From: Tenrec ecaudatus
Lineage: Eukaryota; Chordata; Mammalia; Afrosoricida; Tenrecidae
Direction: 5' to 3'
Length of the DNA: 64,000 nt
Assembly: GCF_050624435.1 (NCBI RefSeq)
Contig: NC_134538.1
Coordinates: 117,068,437 to 117,132,436, forward strand
Every line of letters starts with the position of its first letter. Within the stretch, counting starts at the first letter, position 1. The notes beneath the pieces are model-generated. The model did no database searches and was not told the DNA's origin. It worked only from the letters and a program-made list of their open reading frames with translations. Positions 46,440 to 57,032 of the stretch are shown piece by piece. The position numbers and the translations under genes are program-made.

Positions 46440-46605
46440 AAGGACAGAAGAAAAGAAGAAATACACTTCATGAATTCAAAAAGTCAGCAAAAACTACCCT
46501 AGTTAAAGAAGACTCATTACTGCGGATAAAAACCAAAAAAGTGAACACTGCAGACCAGTGTGCCAACAGATGTACTAGGAATAAAGGACTGCCATTTACT
46601 TGCAA
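46440..46605 (+). CDS. HGF: HGF exon 2: N-domain, first part
   Basis: 166 bp between ...TTTAAAACAG| and TGCAA|GTAAGT, phase 1 in and phase 2 out, the same length as I recall for the human exon. It encodes residues 30-84 and two bases of codon 85: the end of the signal peptide, the basic amino terminus (QKKRRN, residues 32-37) and the first half of the N (PAN/apple-like) domain. Cys70, Cys74 and Cys84 of the domain's disulfides are present in [18 protein letters not shown]. Heparin-contact residues Lys60, Lys62, Arg73, Arg76 and Lys78 are kept, and Arg replaces Lys at 58. The run [10 protein letters not shown] (51-60) differs most from human. No frameshift or stop. Confidence 0.96.
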
Positions 46606-47011
46606 GTAAGTTACTTCGTTTTTTATCCCCCTAGGGTGGTTTGCCAAACAGCATGACATCATTTAAATCATGTTTTGTTGTATTCAGTATAATATGTCTT
46701 AAAATTATAAGGTTGAGTCTAGTATGAATTTATTATAACACATCCTTTACCTCTTAGTTGATGGAAATAAAGCTTGGGTAGAGGGAATATATAAATCATA
46801 CCTTCTAGAATCACACTTCCTTTGCTTATTGAGCTTGTATCTTATCGTTTTACGAGCAATTGAACCTAGGGACTAAAATTCGATTGGAGAGGCTTTTATC
46901 TTCCTGTTGATTTAAAGTATTCTCTTCAGAGCGGACTTTCCTTTTTCCTTCAAGAGAAGTGGGAGATATTTTAGATTCTGAGCTGGGCAACACTCCAGCT
47001 CTGTTACAGCG

Positions 47012-47115
47012 TGTGCTGTTGTCGTCCGTGGGTGTTAGTTGCCATCAAGTTGGCTCCAACCGATGTTGCTCCTACTCCGCCATCTTCGGTATGTTTGAGT
47101 CTCCCGCTGTCGGAG
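47012..47115 (-). repeat. RTE/AfroSINE tail fragment
   Basis: GTGTTAGTTGCCATCAAGTTGGCTCCAACC is the complement of the shared 3' tail. Confidence 0.6.
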
Positions 47116-47731
47116 GAGTTTGATGAAAACTAGAACTGATGTCAGCGGCAGAATGGGTCCGGAAGAAGCTAGGAAGGAGCAACGAGGAAATCTGAGTTGA
47201 ATAGCGATGGGACAAGCCAGAAGGCCTAAGGCGACTCAAGTTGGTTCTTACCGTGTTCTTCTCTTTTGACCATCCTGTGTGACCTTATGGAGACCCCTTC
47301 TCATTCTGTCAGCGAAGACAGAGAAAAGAATACGGAGGTAGGGGCCGTGTAGATTTCAGTTGAGTAGACCCCACGCTGCCTGAGGAAAATGAGTTTCCTC
47401 CTTGTCCCTGAACTTCCCTCGCGGACTTTCTGTTTGTTTTACAGGACGGCACACGACATTCTGCACATTAATTCTACTTTAATACATTGGGGTGCAAATG
47501 TGAGCAGAGGTTTCGGTAATGCCATGTTCAGATGCTCTGGTGTTATCTGGCCTTGTCTCTCTAAGAAATGAGTGAAATAGGTTTGAGGGGAAAGAACAGG
47601 ATCAGAAGACATCGCCAAAGGCTTAGGACAAATTCTATTCATTGAAAGGGATACATTTATCACAAAAAAGAGTGAGGGGCTGGTTTGCAAGTATATTTCT
47701 GTGATAATCCTGTTGCATTCCCCGATTTTCT

Positions 47732-47785
47732 TATAAAAGCAGTAAGCATATTTAAAAATTTAAAATTATAAAAGCAGTAAGCATA
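47732..47785 (+). repeat. 19-bp direct repeat with 35-bp period
   Basis: TATAAAAGCAGTAAGCATA at 47732-47750 and 47767-47785, separated by AT-rich sequence. Looks like a slippage duplication. Confidence 0.8.
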
Positions 47786-49124
47786 ATAAATAAAAATAAC
47801 TCTCAATCAACAAGTCAACTCTGCAGATTTGTGGATAGATCTTTCTGGTAATTGACTAGGTTAAATTTTCTCTATTTTCCTATCTCAGACTTGGGAGGTT
47901 GAGGTAAATGGAATGGGAAAATCACGTTATTTCAGTTCTTAATTGTGAATCTGATAATAAACTCTCCTGGGTCTACACGTAAGAAAAACAGTGCTACTCT
48001 TAGATTCTCAAATTAGTTGTCCTTATGCCTTGGGGCTTTCCTTTTATTTTATTTAGTGAAAGTAATTATAGTGCACCAGAACACACGTGTGGCCAGATTA
48101 AGAAATCTTTGCATATACCATCTATGTGAGGCTTCATACTTTCTACAGTGTTTTGGCAGAGTTATATTTAGTCTCCAAATTTATGGAAACCTGTCAAGGA
48201 AACTACATGCAATATCTGGAACATACAGACAAATTTCTTCTGCCCAGAAAGGGTGTCATCTTCCTCACCCATTTATCATTAATCACCTATGTCATATACT
48301 TAAATATTTGGAATCATGAGACATATAAGTTATTTAGAGTTGAATGTATATTAAGCAAATTAGATTCTTAACGAATCAAAAATACTTTTTCACAAATGTG
48401 TTATATGGAGTAGAGTCACTAGAAGACAATGGCAAATCTATTCTTGGAATGATGTAGGAAAACTGTGTAAAAACATCTGCGAATGGAAGGGGATATTGGG
48501 TAGAACATTCTCAAACCCTGTTTCTTCTAGAGAAGATAGCAACTGCAGGACTTTAGAGAGATTCAAGTTCCTCTTTGATAAGAAGAAAAGATTAGCAGAG
48601 TACCCAACATTAAGATTTTCAGAAAAGTTCTAGTCCGTGAATTGACTTAAGAGAAGACAGAAAGTTTCCCTCTTACAGCTACGAATGGGAAGCTGGTCTT
48701 AGAATTGTTCTCTTTCCACAAACAACTCGAAGACTGGACGAAATAAATTCTTGAAAGGAAAATGGCAGGTAGATGAGGCTAAAATGAAGCAACTTAAATT
48801 CACACCTGGAAGAGAAGGGAACACATGGAATGGGATTATTTGCAATCACTAAATGGAAGTCTAAAGTAGCATAAGGAAATGTTTTCCTGATAATATATGC
48901 CACTGTAAGGAATAAAAGAAATGAGGAATAGCATCACCAAACTGGAAATTCTTCCACCTACTTCCCAGATGGATATCTTTGTAATGACAGAGACCACTTT
49001 TTCATACTTCTGTGTTCATGAACCTTTGAAGAGAGAGAGAAAGCGAAAGATAGTAGAAAGAAAGAAAACCATGACAATTGACAAGAGAAGCTCACATGCT
49101 TTTTGTTGACGTGAAAGAGAAGTG

Positions 49125-50250
49125 GAGACTCATTGGACTGCTGCCTGCAAGGGCAGCAGTTCTCAACCACTCCTCACTCTGCAGGAGAAAGCGAGCTTTC
49201 TGCTCTGGTCCAGAGTTGCACTTCTCAGACATCAAAGAACAAAAATCATACCATTGCGTGCTCACCTTCCCAATAAGATCACTGAGGACAAATGGGTGCA
49301 TAAGCAAAAGTGGTGGAAAAAGAGCTGATGGTGTCCGGCTATCAAAAGTTATAGTGTCTGGGGTCTCAAAGGCTTGAAGATAAACAAACAATCATCTAGC
49401 TGAGAAGTAACAAAACCCACATGGAAGAAGCACACCAGCCTGTGTGATTATGAGGTGTCAAAGGGATCGGGTATCAGGCATCAAAGAACAAAAAAATCAA
49501 ATCATTGCGAATGAGGGGGAGTGCAAATTGGGAACCCAAGACCCATCTGTAGGAACTGTACATCCCCTTACAGAAGGGTATTGGGCAGGAGACAAGCCAG
49601 TCAGGGTGCAGTGTAGCAGCGATTAAACATACTAATTTCCTCTAATTCCTAAATGCTTCCTCTCCCCTCCCCTCCCCTTCCCTCGCCCTCCCCCACTATT
49701 GTTATCCCAATTCTGAGGATGTACACTGGTACAAGTAGGAACTGGAAACACAGGGAATCCAGGACAAATGATCCCTTCAGGACCAGTGGTGAGAGTGGCA
49801 ATACCGGGAGGGTGGAGGGAGGGTGAGGTAGAAAGAGGGAACTGATTACAAGGATCTATATATAACCTCCTTCCTAGAGGATGGACAACAGAAAAGTGGG
49901 TGAAGGGAGGCGTCAGACAGTGTAAGACATGACAAAATAATAATAATTTATAAATTATCAATGGTTCATGAGGGAGGTGGAAGCAGGGAGGGAGGGGAAA
50001 AATGAAGAGCTGATACCAAGGACTCAAGCAGAAAGCAAATATTTTGAGAATGATGATGACAACAAATGTACAAATGTGCTCCATACAATGGATATATGTT
50101 TGGGTTGTGATAAGAATTGTATGAGCCCCCAATAAAATTATTTTTTAAAAAAAGAGCTGAATGTCTCAGAAACCCAAAGGCTAGTTTTACTCTGTCTTCC
50201 AGGGCCCTATGGGTTCTCATCAACTCAATGCCAGGGAGTGGGGTTATTTT
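49125..50250 (+). repeat. AfroSINE-like SINE split by a LINE 3' end
   Basis: The head/body is 49125-49228 (GGACTGCTGCCTGCAAGGGC, CTGCAGGAGAAAGCG). The tail is 50153-50250 (GTCTCAGAAACCCAAAGG, AGGGCCCTATGGG). The junction repeats, AGAGTTGCACTTCTCAG at 49212-49228 and AGAGCTGAATGTCTCAG at 50153-50169, are a diverged target duplication within the SINE's own AGAGTTACAGTCTC block. Confidence 0.75.
49229..50152 (+). mobile_element. LINE (L1-type) 3' end in HGF intron 2
   Basis: Contains one tandem unit (CATGGAAGAAGCACACCAGC), TACACTGGTACAAG, GAACTGATTACAAGGATC, and ends GAGCCCCCAATAAAATTATT with an A-rich tail. Sense orientation relative to HGF, so its polyadenylation signal at about 50130 is on the transcribed strand. 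Confidence 0.85.
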
Positions 50251-50369
50251 GGATTATATTTATATTTTGTGATGAGATGTTATGAATTTCCAAAGTTTGA
50301 CATTTCTTTTATCAAAATTTAAGTTTCCTCTTAGTTGACTGTCTTACAAGTTATTTTGTCACAGTTAAA

Positions 50370-50478
50370 AAATATATTTCTAGAATGATGAGGGCAGCAA
50401 ATGTACAAATGTGCTTGATATGATGTATGTATAGATTGTGATAAGAGTTGTATGAGCCCCCAATAAAATGATTAAAAC
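50370..50478 (+). mobile_element. LINE (L1-type) 3' tail, about 100 bp
   Basis: GAATGATGAGGGCAGCAAATG, GATTGTGATAAGAGTTGTATG and AGCCCCCAATAAAATGATTAAAA. Severely 5'-truncated. Confidence 0.75.
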
Positions 50479-50689
50479 TATATGTATACTTCTATAATTT
50501 GCTCTTAACAATTTAGTTGTAAAATACTCAAAAGTAGATATTTCAAAACATATACATGTAAATCAGAGTATATATTTTAGGAATATAAAACTTTTGAAAT
50601 GATCTTGATCTAGAATAAAATGTCATCAAATAAAAATATAAAGCAATAAGTAAAATATTTAAAATAATTTAACAATGTATTTTTATTTT

Positions 50690-50780
50690 GTTTTTAACTG
50701 TTTATTGGGATTTGAATGATAGCTTACAGAGTAAATTGGTTCCCCAGTCAATAATTCATACCCATTTTGTGAACAATGTA
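50690..50780 (-). repeat. L1-like 3' end fragment of another subfamily
   Basis: TGTTTATTGGGATTTGAATGATAGCTTACAGAG resembles L1 3' ends found in elephants rather than the family above. The call rests on a short match. Confidence 0.4.
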
Positions 50781-51239
50781 TTTTTAATAAGCCTTTGTGT
50801 TCCTAACTAAAATGGGTAATTAAAAGTGGTGGTTCTACTTTTACATGGATTAACTGTGAATTAGAATCTAACCAATAATTTTCAACAATAACCAATGTCT
50901 TTTTAACTTTGTTTTGTAAAACTTGTTTTTATTCAAAATTCATTTAAATGTTCACATACAATAAAATAAACGATGCATTTGAAATAGCTAAATTACTAGA
51001 AAATTAGATTCTCAAAAATATATGACATGAATGAAAGAGAAATTCTGTAATTTTAGAAAATTTGTGTGTGACCTTAATCAAATACGTGTACAGGGCGGCA
51101 ATGCAATTAGCATGAATGAGGGGATGAGGAAATTTTTAATGCCATTCCTTAACAGAAGGAAGACTATTCATAATTCCAACTTCATTTCCTATTGCAAGTA
51201 ATAATATTTTCTGTGTTGTGTATTGACTGGTATTCTACC

Positions 51240-51452
51240 AGAGCCCTGTTGGTGCAATGATTAAGAACCCATCTGCTAAAACAAACAAAAAATCTCATCT
51301 GCTAATGGAAAGACTGGCAACTTGAACCCACCAGTCTCTTCAATGTAGAAAATTATGTCACCCTGATTGTGTCGAGATTATATCCCTGGAAAGACTGTGT
51401 GGCAATTCTTCTCTGTTCGAGGTGGTCACTATGAGGCACCACGTTTGGTTGG
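51240..51452 (+). repeat. AfroSINE-like SINE with small internal duplication
   Basis: Head AGAGCCCTGTTGGTGCAATG, body ACTGGCAACTTGAACCCACC, tail GGTCACTATGAGGCACC. An ATCTGCTAA segment is duplicated in the head. Confidence 0.75.
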
Positions 51453-52214
51453 TACACTATTCTTCATTAAGGGATTTACTCATTGCTTTTATTTTGGTAT
51501 AGAAAAGACTTAGAAAAATTGTAGAAAGATGTTTTAATGAACAACAACAAAACAACAATGTATCTATCATACTTAGCTAAAGAATGGGCAATTTTAGAAG
51601 TAAAACATTTAAACAACTTTTCTTTAAGATGATATATCAAAAATATATTTTCTGATATTAGTATTTGTAATTAAATGCCTATGCAAACAGACCTAGAAAG
51701 GCAACATTGGCATAAATAAACACATCCACATAGCGAGAGTTTGTAACCTTTAATATTCTTCCCTGCTTTATAACTTACTAAGAAAGGTAGTTATAAGGAA
51801 ATTTAAAATAAAATAAAGACAATTTGTAATTTCATGCAAAATTTACAAAGTTAATTGATTTCAGATCCATTTTTCTAGAAGAACCTCCTGATGGAGATAA
51901 TTTGTTTATTACACATTAGGAAATGTTGTTTTTAGCAAATACTTCATATAAGTATAAATAGGGATTTTATTTATGATGTTTCAAATATAATCACTTATAT
52001 ATATTTGTATATAAATGAAATCTTTTAGTCTTCTGCACTCTTAACTAAAATTAGTCTTCAAAAATAATTTCAGTAGTCAAGTTTTACACTGATTTTATTG
52101 TTGAAGCTCTCATTCTGCTAAAAGCTATTTAGCATAGCATGTGATCATTCCAAACAGCATTGAAGCTGATATTTAAATCTACATCTAACAGGGAAAACGG
52201 TGGGACGGTGATCC

Positions 52215-52385
52215 CGTGTTTGTCAGAGGAGGATTGTGTTCCATAGGGTTTTCAGTGTATAATTTGTTAGTATTTCAGAAATCAATCACCAGGCTTTTCT
52301 TATGAGGCACCTGTGGGTCATCTCAAATCACCAACCTTTCGCTTAGATGCCACACAAATTGTTTGATTGTTTGCACCATCCTAGA
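52215..52385 (-). repeat. Second afrotherian-type SINE (- strand)
   Basis: GTGTTCCATAGGGTTTTCAG, TTCTTATGAGGCACCTGTGGG, CACCAACCTTTCGCTTAG and GTTTGCACCATCC form the complement of a tRNA-like head. The layout differs from the common SINE in this window. Confidence 0.55.
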
Positions 52386-52554
52386 CGACCAAATTTTGTT
52401 CTTATTTCTGCAGTCATCAAAACGGCCATGTTAAAACCCAGTCATGTGTTTATGTGTATTTGACAGTCAAGATGCATTGGTAACCACGTCTATATTCTGT
52501 AAAAAAGTATATCTAGTAGTATTCCTACTTTTCATTTGGATTATTTTTTTTCAG

Positions 52555-52667
52555 GGCATTTGTTTTTGATAAGGCAAAGAAACGATGTCTCTGGTTCCCC
52601 TTCAATAGCATGTCAAGTGGAGTGAAAAAAGAATTCGGCCATCAATTTGACCTGTATGAAAACAAAG
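52555..52667 (+). CDS. HGF: HGF exon 3: N-domain, second part
   Basis: 113 bp from TTTTTTTTCAG| to ACAAAG|GTAATT, phase 2 in and phase 1 out. It completes Lys85 and encodes residues 86-122 ([19 protein letters not shown] and on to YENK) plus one base of Asp123. Cys96, the fourth N-domain cysteine, lies in KRCLWFPF. The end of the exon is the linker into kringle 1. Compared with human, Lys93 replaces Arg, Arg95 replaces Gln and Gln replaces Glu in FGHQFDLY. The domain has all four conserved cysteines and no insertion, so it should fold normally. Confidence 0.97.
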
Positions 52668-53262
52668 GTAATTGTTTTCATCATAATACTTCATAATAAG
52701 ATAAATTCATTACAGCGTGGTTGCCTTGTAAGACAACAATCAACATAAGGTAATTGTCCCTTTCTCTGTCTTTCTCACCTCCTCATGTGGACATGTACAG
52801 AGACCCATGCAATTCTATGAGATAAAGATATATTCACTTATTTCTTAATAAATTTAACTGAAATTCAAATAATATATGATTTAATTATGTAATCATTTTA
52901 GTTTGTTAAATTCAATATAGGCTTTAAATTACTTAATTTTGTGTTTAACATTTTGCTAAGGTAAATTAAGGAAATATATTTGCACAAGTCAGCCTGCCAA
53001 ATTAAGTTTTGCTCGTAGAGTAAGTCATGCTAGGTATAGAGAGTAATCTCTGCACCAAATGAAAACTTCTCAATAATATATTTTTGAAGGTTATTCTCAA
53101 ATATATTACTTTGAAAAATATTACTTTAAGAAGGAATGTCAATTTTATTTGAGACCATTTATGAGCTATTACTTACAGGTTAAAATATGGTCTCATTTTT
53201 CTCATTAACTACACTGTACATGTTTCCTACTTATAATAGTTATTTCTGCTCGATCCCAATAG
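52668..53262 (+). other. HGF: HGF intron 3
   Basis: 595 bp, AT-rich, GT...AG. No repeat recognised. The acceptor (CTCGATCCCAATAG) has a weak pyrimidine tract. Confidence 0.85.
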
Positions 53263-53377
53263 ATTACATTAGAAACTGCATCATTGGTAAGGGAGGCAGC
53301 TACAAGGGAACCGTATCAATCACTAAGAGTGGCATCAAATGTCAGCCCTGGAATTCCATGATCCCACATGAACACAG
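53263..53377 (+). CDS. HGF: HGF exon 4: kringle 1, first half
   Basis: 115 bp, phase 1 in and phase 2 out. It encodes the rest of Asp123 to His160 and two bases of codon 161. Kringle 1 starts at Cys128 in [16 protein letters not shown], and Cys149 lies in SGIKCQPW. Residue 134 is glycine (codon GGC at 53296-53298), whereas human has arginine, a basic residue of the kringle-1 heparin-contact site together with Lys132, which is kept. Asn replaces Ser after CQPW. The donor is ACACAG|GTAAGA. Coding position 482 is the last exon base (53377), the reference point for the intron-4 element at 55669-55683. Confidence 0.97.
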
Positions 53378-53754
53378 GTAAGAACAGCATGAAGAAAAGA
53401 GGATGGAACAGCTCTTTTAAAAACATGCATTAATAATTCCATTCCTTCAGTACAATCCTCCAGTTTTACAACAATTTAGTCAGCTTTACTAAATTGTATT
53501 TGGCTGAGATGACTGTGAACTCGTTACCAATATTTAGCAAAATAACAATAATCTATTTATCATAAAGATGTGGCTTATTATTATTTTATTCCTGTGTCTC
53601 AATTGGTAGAGCCTGTGTTTATAAAAAAAGCATGTGATTTAAAATAAAATATTTACCTTGCCCTTTCTCTTTGCCTTTGAGAAATACAGCAGGAAACAGC
53701 TGGAGAGACTAGGATAAAGCCCCAGGTGAATCCAACGCTGACCTTACCAGTGTT

Positions 53755-53945
53755 CCATGATCTTGATGGTTCTCAACCTTGGCTGCACATTAAATCCACC
53801 TGCTGTAGAACTCTGATATAATCTAACTGCCCGGACTACAACACGACCACTTAAATCAGAATCCCTTGGGGACAGCCTGGGGTCCAGACAAGTATTTTTG
53901 AACGCTTCCCAAATGATTCCAAAATGCAGCTAAAGTTAAAACTAA
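53755..53945 (+). mobile_element. hAT-type DNA transposon fossil (MER5-like)
   Basis: GGTTCTCAACCTTGGCTGCACATTAAATCCACC and TTAAATCAGAATCCCTTGGGG match, from memory, the layout of non-autonomous Charlie elements. The right part (CAAGTATTTTTGAACGCTTCCC) is the matching far end. The terminal inverted repeat is eroded. Confidence 0.6.
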
Positions 53946-54324
53946 AGACTAAGCCTCATATTGGCCAGTTTTCCCATTATATCTATTGCCTTGTGACTGG
54001 GGAAAACCTCATTCTGTGGAGAGTAATGTCTATATGTAAAAGGAGACTAGTGTTCATTGTAAGACGAATGTTATTTAAAGATGAGCCACCATTGCAACCC
54101 ATAGGCTCATTAGGTTGGGAGTCTTACTCATTATGGAGAAGAAGCGTAGATACCTAATATCCACCAGAGAAATAACTGCAGCAAGAGATTTTTCACAGTT
54201 TATCTCACAAATAAATTTAACAGGAATTGAGATCATTTTGAAAGGTATCCCCTGGTTATTAATGCACTGGATGATTTAATGTTAATGCAAATTAGACATA
54301 ATATCCTTTCCCCTAATTTATAAA

Positions 54325-54545
54325 CATGCTCATGAACGTCTATCATGTGCCAAACACCTTGCTGTGTGGGGTCTCTAGTTTATCTCACGCAATCTTCACC
54401 AGAGCCACATAAGGCAGATGGTTTTATTTAGTTCTATTTTACGTATAATGACTCTTCAGTACAAAGAGCCTTAGCCTGTGCAGAGCCATACACATCTAGT
54501 ATGGCGTGTCCAGCATGTAAGCCCAGTGATATGGCGAGTGCTCTT
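54325..54545 (+). repeat. MIR SINE (ancient) in HGF intron 4
   Basis: TCTATCATGTGCCAAACACC, TTATCTCACGCAATCTTCACC and GAGCCATACACATCTAGTATGG in MIR order. Confidence 0.75.
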
Positions 54546-54762
54546 CCCAAGAGGACATGACGTATTTGTCACATCAAGTAGAGTGTACTCAGTGAACCCA
54601 ATCAGGGCTATACTGGGAGTTATCTTCTCAAAAGTAATGTTGGCTTTACCTTGATGAGTCCACTTGTTACTCCAGTTCACTTTTTCTTTTTGGACGAAAG
54701 AGTGCAAGCTGATTTTACTTCAGTAAGCAGAGTCTCTCTGCCATGAGTTGGGTCACCTGACA

Positions 54763-54937
54763 CATGGGCAGCATCATGGGTAACAAGTTGGGCTGCTAGC
54801 CACAAACGTCAGCAGTTTGAAACCGCAGTCACTCCATGGGAGAGAGACGAGGCTTACTGCTACAGTAAAGATCTACAGACTCGAAAACACACAGGGCAAT
54901 TCTACCCTGCCAACAGGGTCTCTAGGAGTAAAAAAAG
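54763..54937 (+). repeat. AfroSINE-like SINE
   Basis: CATCATGGGTAACAAGTTGGGCTGC, CGTCAGCAGTTTGAAACC, CATGGGAGAGAGACGAGGC and CAGGGCAATTCTACCCTGCC. Confidence 0.85.
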
Positions 54938-55668
54938 TAAGATTAATCAATCAACTCTCACTAAACAATGAAGAAAAAAGTTCCATAGTGAGATCAAAAC
55001 CTTGCCTTCGGGCTAACTAACACCAGACAATAGGTGGCCAAATTGGGAACTTACAACTATATTCGAATGTCAGCCAAATGCTCTGATCCCTATATTTAAA
55101 ACAGAAATATGTAGGCATACATAATTGATTTGATCATTTCTTAAATATTTTCAGGTATCCTGAAAATGGCTGAAGGAGAAAAAAATATTAAATAGTAAAT
55201 CTGTCCTTGAAGAAATGTTAAGTTTTTAATGAGCAAAAGAATAGCATTTGAAATCAACCCTCCCACAATGCAAGAGTGCACCAGTCTGACCTAGTAGAGG
55301 TCTGATTTCAACCCAAATACTCCAAGATTGTGCTCCTTGCTAGATAAGTGCGGTGTAACAGATCTCCCTGGGAACTGGCTCCTCAGGCCAATAAGTCATT
55401 TGACTAAGGAGCATTCCCTTGTTATGTAAAGTTTATGGCTGGGGAGATCTTATATATTAATCAGATCTTTTATTTTTGGTACACACTTAATTTTCATCAA
55501 TTAGAGACTTGTTGGAATATCTGCGTGCTAACTTAACCCTTTTTAGTTATGTGTTAACTAAAGATTAATTTCATGAGAAATGAAAAAATAGATCTCTGAC
55601 TGGAGAAGTGATTTATTGTTGACTCCCTACATTAATTTTTTTTCACAAGTGGCTTAATGGGTAGATGA

Positions 55669-55683
55669 TGATAGATGATGAAA
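55669..55683 (+). promoter_or_regulatory. HGF: Conserved HGF intron-4 motif deleted in human DFNB39 deafness
   Basis: TGA-TA-GATGATGAAA. In human HGF the reported noncoding deletions c.482+1986_1988delTGA and c.482+1991_2000delGATGATGAAA imply this same 15-base order, with two bases between them. Here it lies at +2292 to +2306 after the same coding position, shifted downstream partly by the SINE at 54763-54937. The surrounding 300-400 bp is free of young repeats. Confidence 0.75.
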
Positions 55684-56169
55684 TTACTTTAGAAGCTTAA
55701 CCAGAAAATCAGGTGACTTGATATCTACATCTGTATCCTTCATTGCAACCTAGTACTCATTAATGAAGCAGATGATGGACTAGATCGAGTTTCCTATGAA
55801 CATAGTTTATATGGAAAGAAAAGAGTCTGCCACTTAGAAAATCTAATTTATATTTCAAAGTCTATTTTTGATATAGCCCAGTCTAAGGTGGGAATTAGTC
55901 TATATTTTCTCTATATTTTTAGATTTATTAATTCCAGCAGAATTAATTTAATTGTCTTTAACCCATTTCTAATTTATTTCTCTGCCTTCATACCTGCCTT
56001 TTTTCCCTACTGATTTTTTAATTCCCTCACTAGTTCATCACAGCTACTTTATGGCTTTACAAATCCACTGGACAGGTATATGTGTATATATGTGCACTTA
56101 TTTATGTGTGTCTGTAACCAAAATTCTTCCTAAAACTGTAGCTATTTACCATATTGTATTTAACTTGTA

Positions 56170-56385
56170 GGGAGCAGTGATGGAGGAGTAGGTAAATGTT
56201 CTACCTTTAACCCACCTGAAAGGTGAGCAGGTGAAACCTACCTGTAGCTCCCTGAGGAACAGATGAGCTAGTCTGCGACTGTAAAGACTGAGCACCTTGG
56301 GTATCTTCTGGAGTTCTGCTCTGCTCTGCAGAGTCACCTCGAGTCAGAATCAATTCAACTGCGATTTCTTTCTTTCTTTCTTTAG
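56170..56385 (+). repeat. AfroSINE-like SINE followed by (TTTC)n
   Basis: CCTGAGGAACAGATGAGCTAG, TGTAAAGACTGAGCACCTTGG and CTCGAGTCAGAATCAATTC, then TTTCTTTCTTTCTTTC at 56366-56385. Confidence 0.7.
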
Positions 56386-56491
56386 CATGTGCTAAAATCA
56401 CTATCTAGTTTATTAGTAAATACCGTGCATAACACAATAAAGAAAAATTACTTTGTAATAGTTCACTTCCTTCAACTTGTAGCAACCTAAG

Positions 56492-56668
56492 ACCAAACCC
56501 ACTGCCACCCAGTACATTCTGACTCATGGGGACACGACAGGACAGAGCAGAGCTGCCATCGAGGGCTCCCAAGGCTGTACATTTATAGGGAAGCGGCCTG
56601 CTGCGTCTTTCTCTCAGGGAGCAGCTGGTGCGTTCCGCTAATCTTTTGGTGAGTCTGAGCACTTTCAC
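56492..56668 (-). repeat. AfroSINE-like SINE
   Basis: CCAAACCCACTGCCACCC, TTCTGACTCATGGGGACACGACAGG and CTCAGGGAGCAGCTGGTGCG are the complement of tail, body and centre. Confidence 0.8.
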
Positions 56669-57032
56669 CCCTGCCCCACCATGCTCCAGGTGTTTCCTCT
56701 AGATAAATACTATTTTGCGTTTTTTTGGTTTTTCTTTGAGGGCAGTGTAGCCGACAGATACAATACAAAACAATAAAATGGATTTGGAATTAATGTTGTA
56801 TTAAAATACCTTATGTGGATAACAAAACCAGAACTATGATATTTGAAAATTGAAGTCCAAATAATTCACTGTATCCTTTTATCAAATGGTCTATTATGAA
56901 CCAAAGCTAGGAGCGCTGACAAAATCATCAAAGAAAATAAGTGATTTTGCCTTTCATGACAGAGTAGAGACTACTGATTGGAGTGTCCATAATAAAATGC
57001 AGACTTTATTTAAGTTCTTAAATACTAACTCA

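Larger units (their letters stand above)
46606..52554 (+). other. HGF: HGF intron 2
   Basis: Rich in retroposons: an RTE/SINE tail (47012-47115), a SINE split by a LINE (49125-50250), a 100-bp LINE tail (50370-50475), an L1-like 3' end (50690-50780), a SINE (51240-51452) and a second SINE type (52215-52385). The acceptor has a long T-tract (TTATTTTTTTTCAG). Confidence 0.85.

Noticed and set aside
49632..50132. 166-codon open frame on the - strand
   Set aside because: Antisense to the LINE 3' end in HGF intron 2. Same explanation as the 20058-20762 frame.
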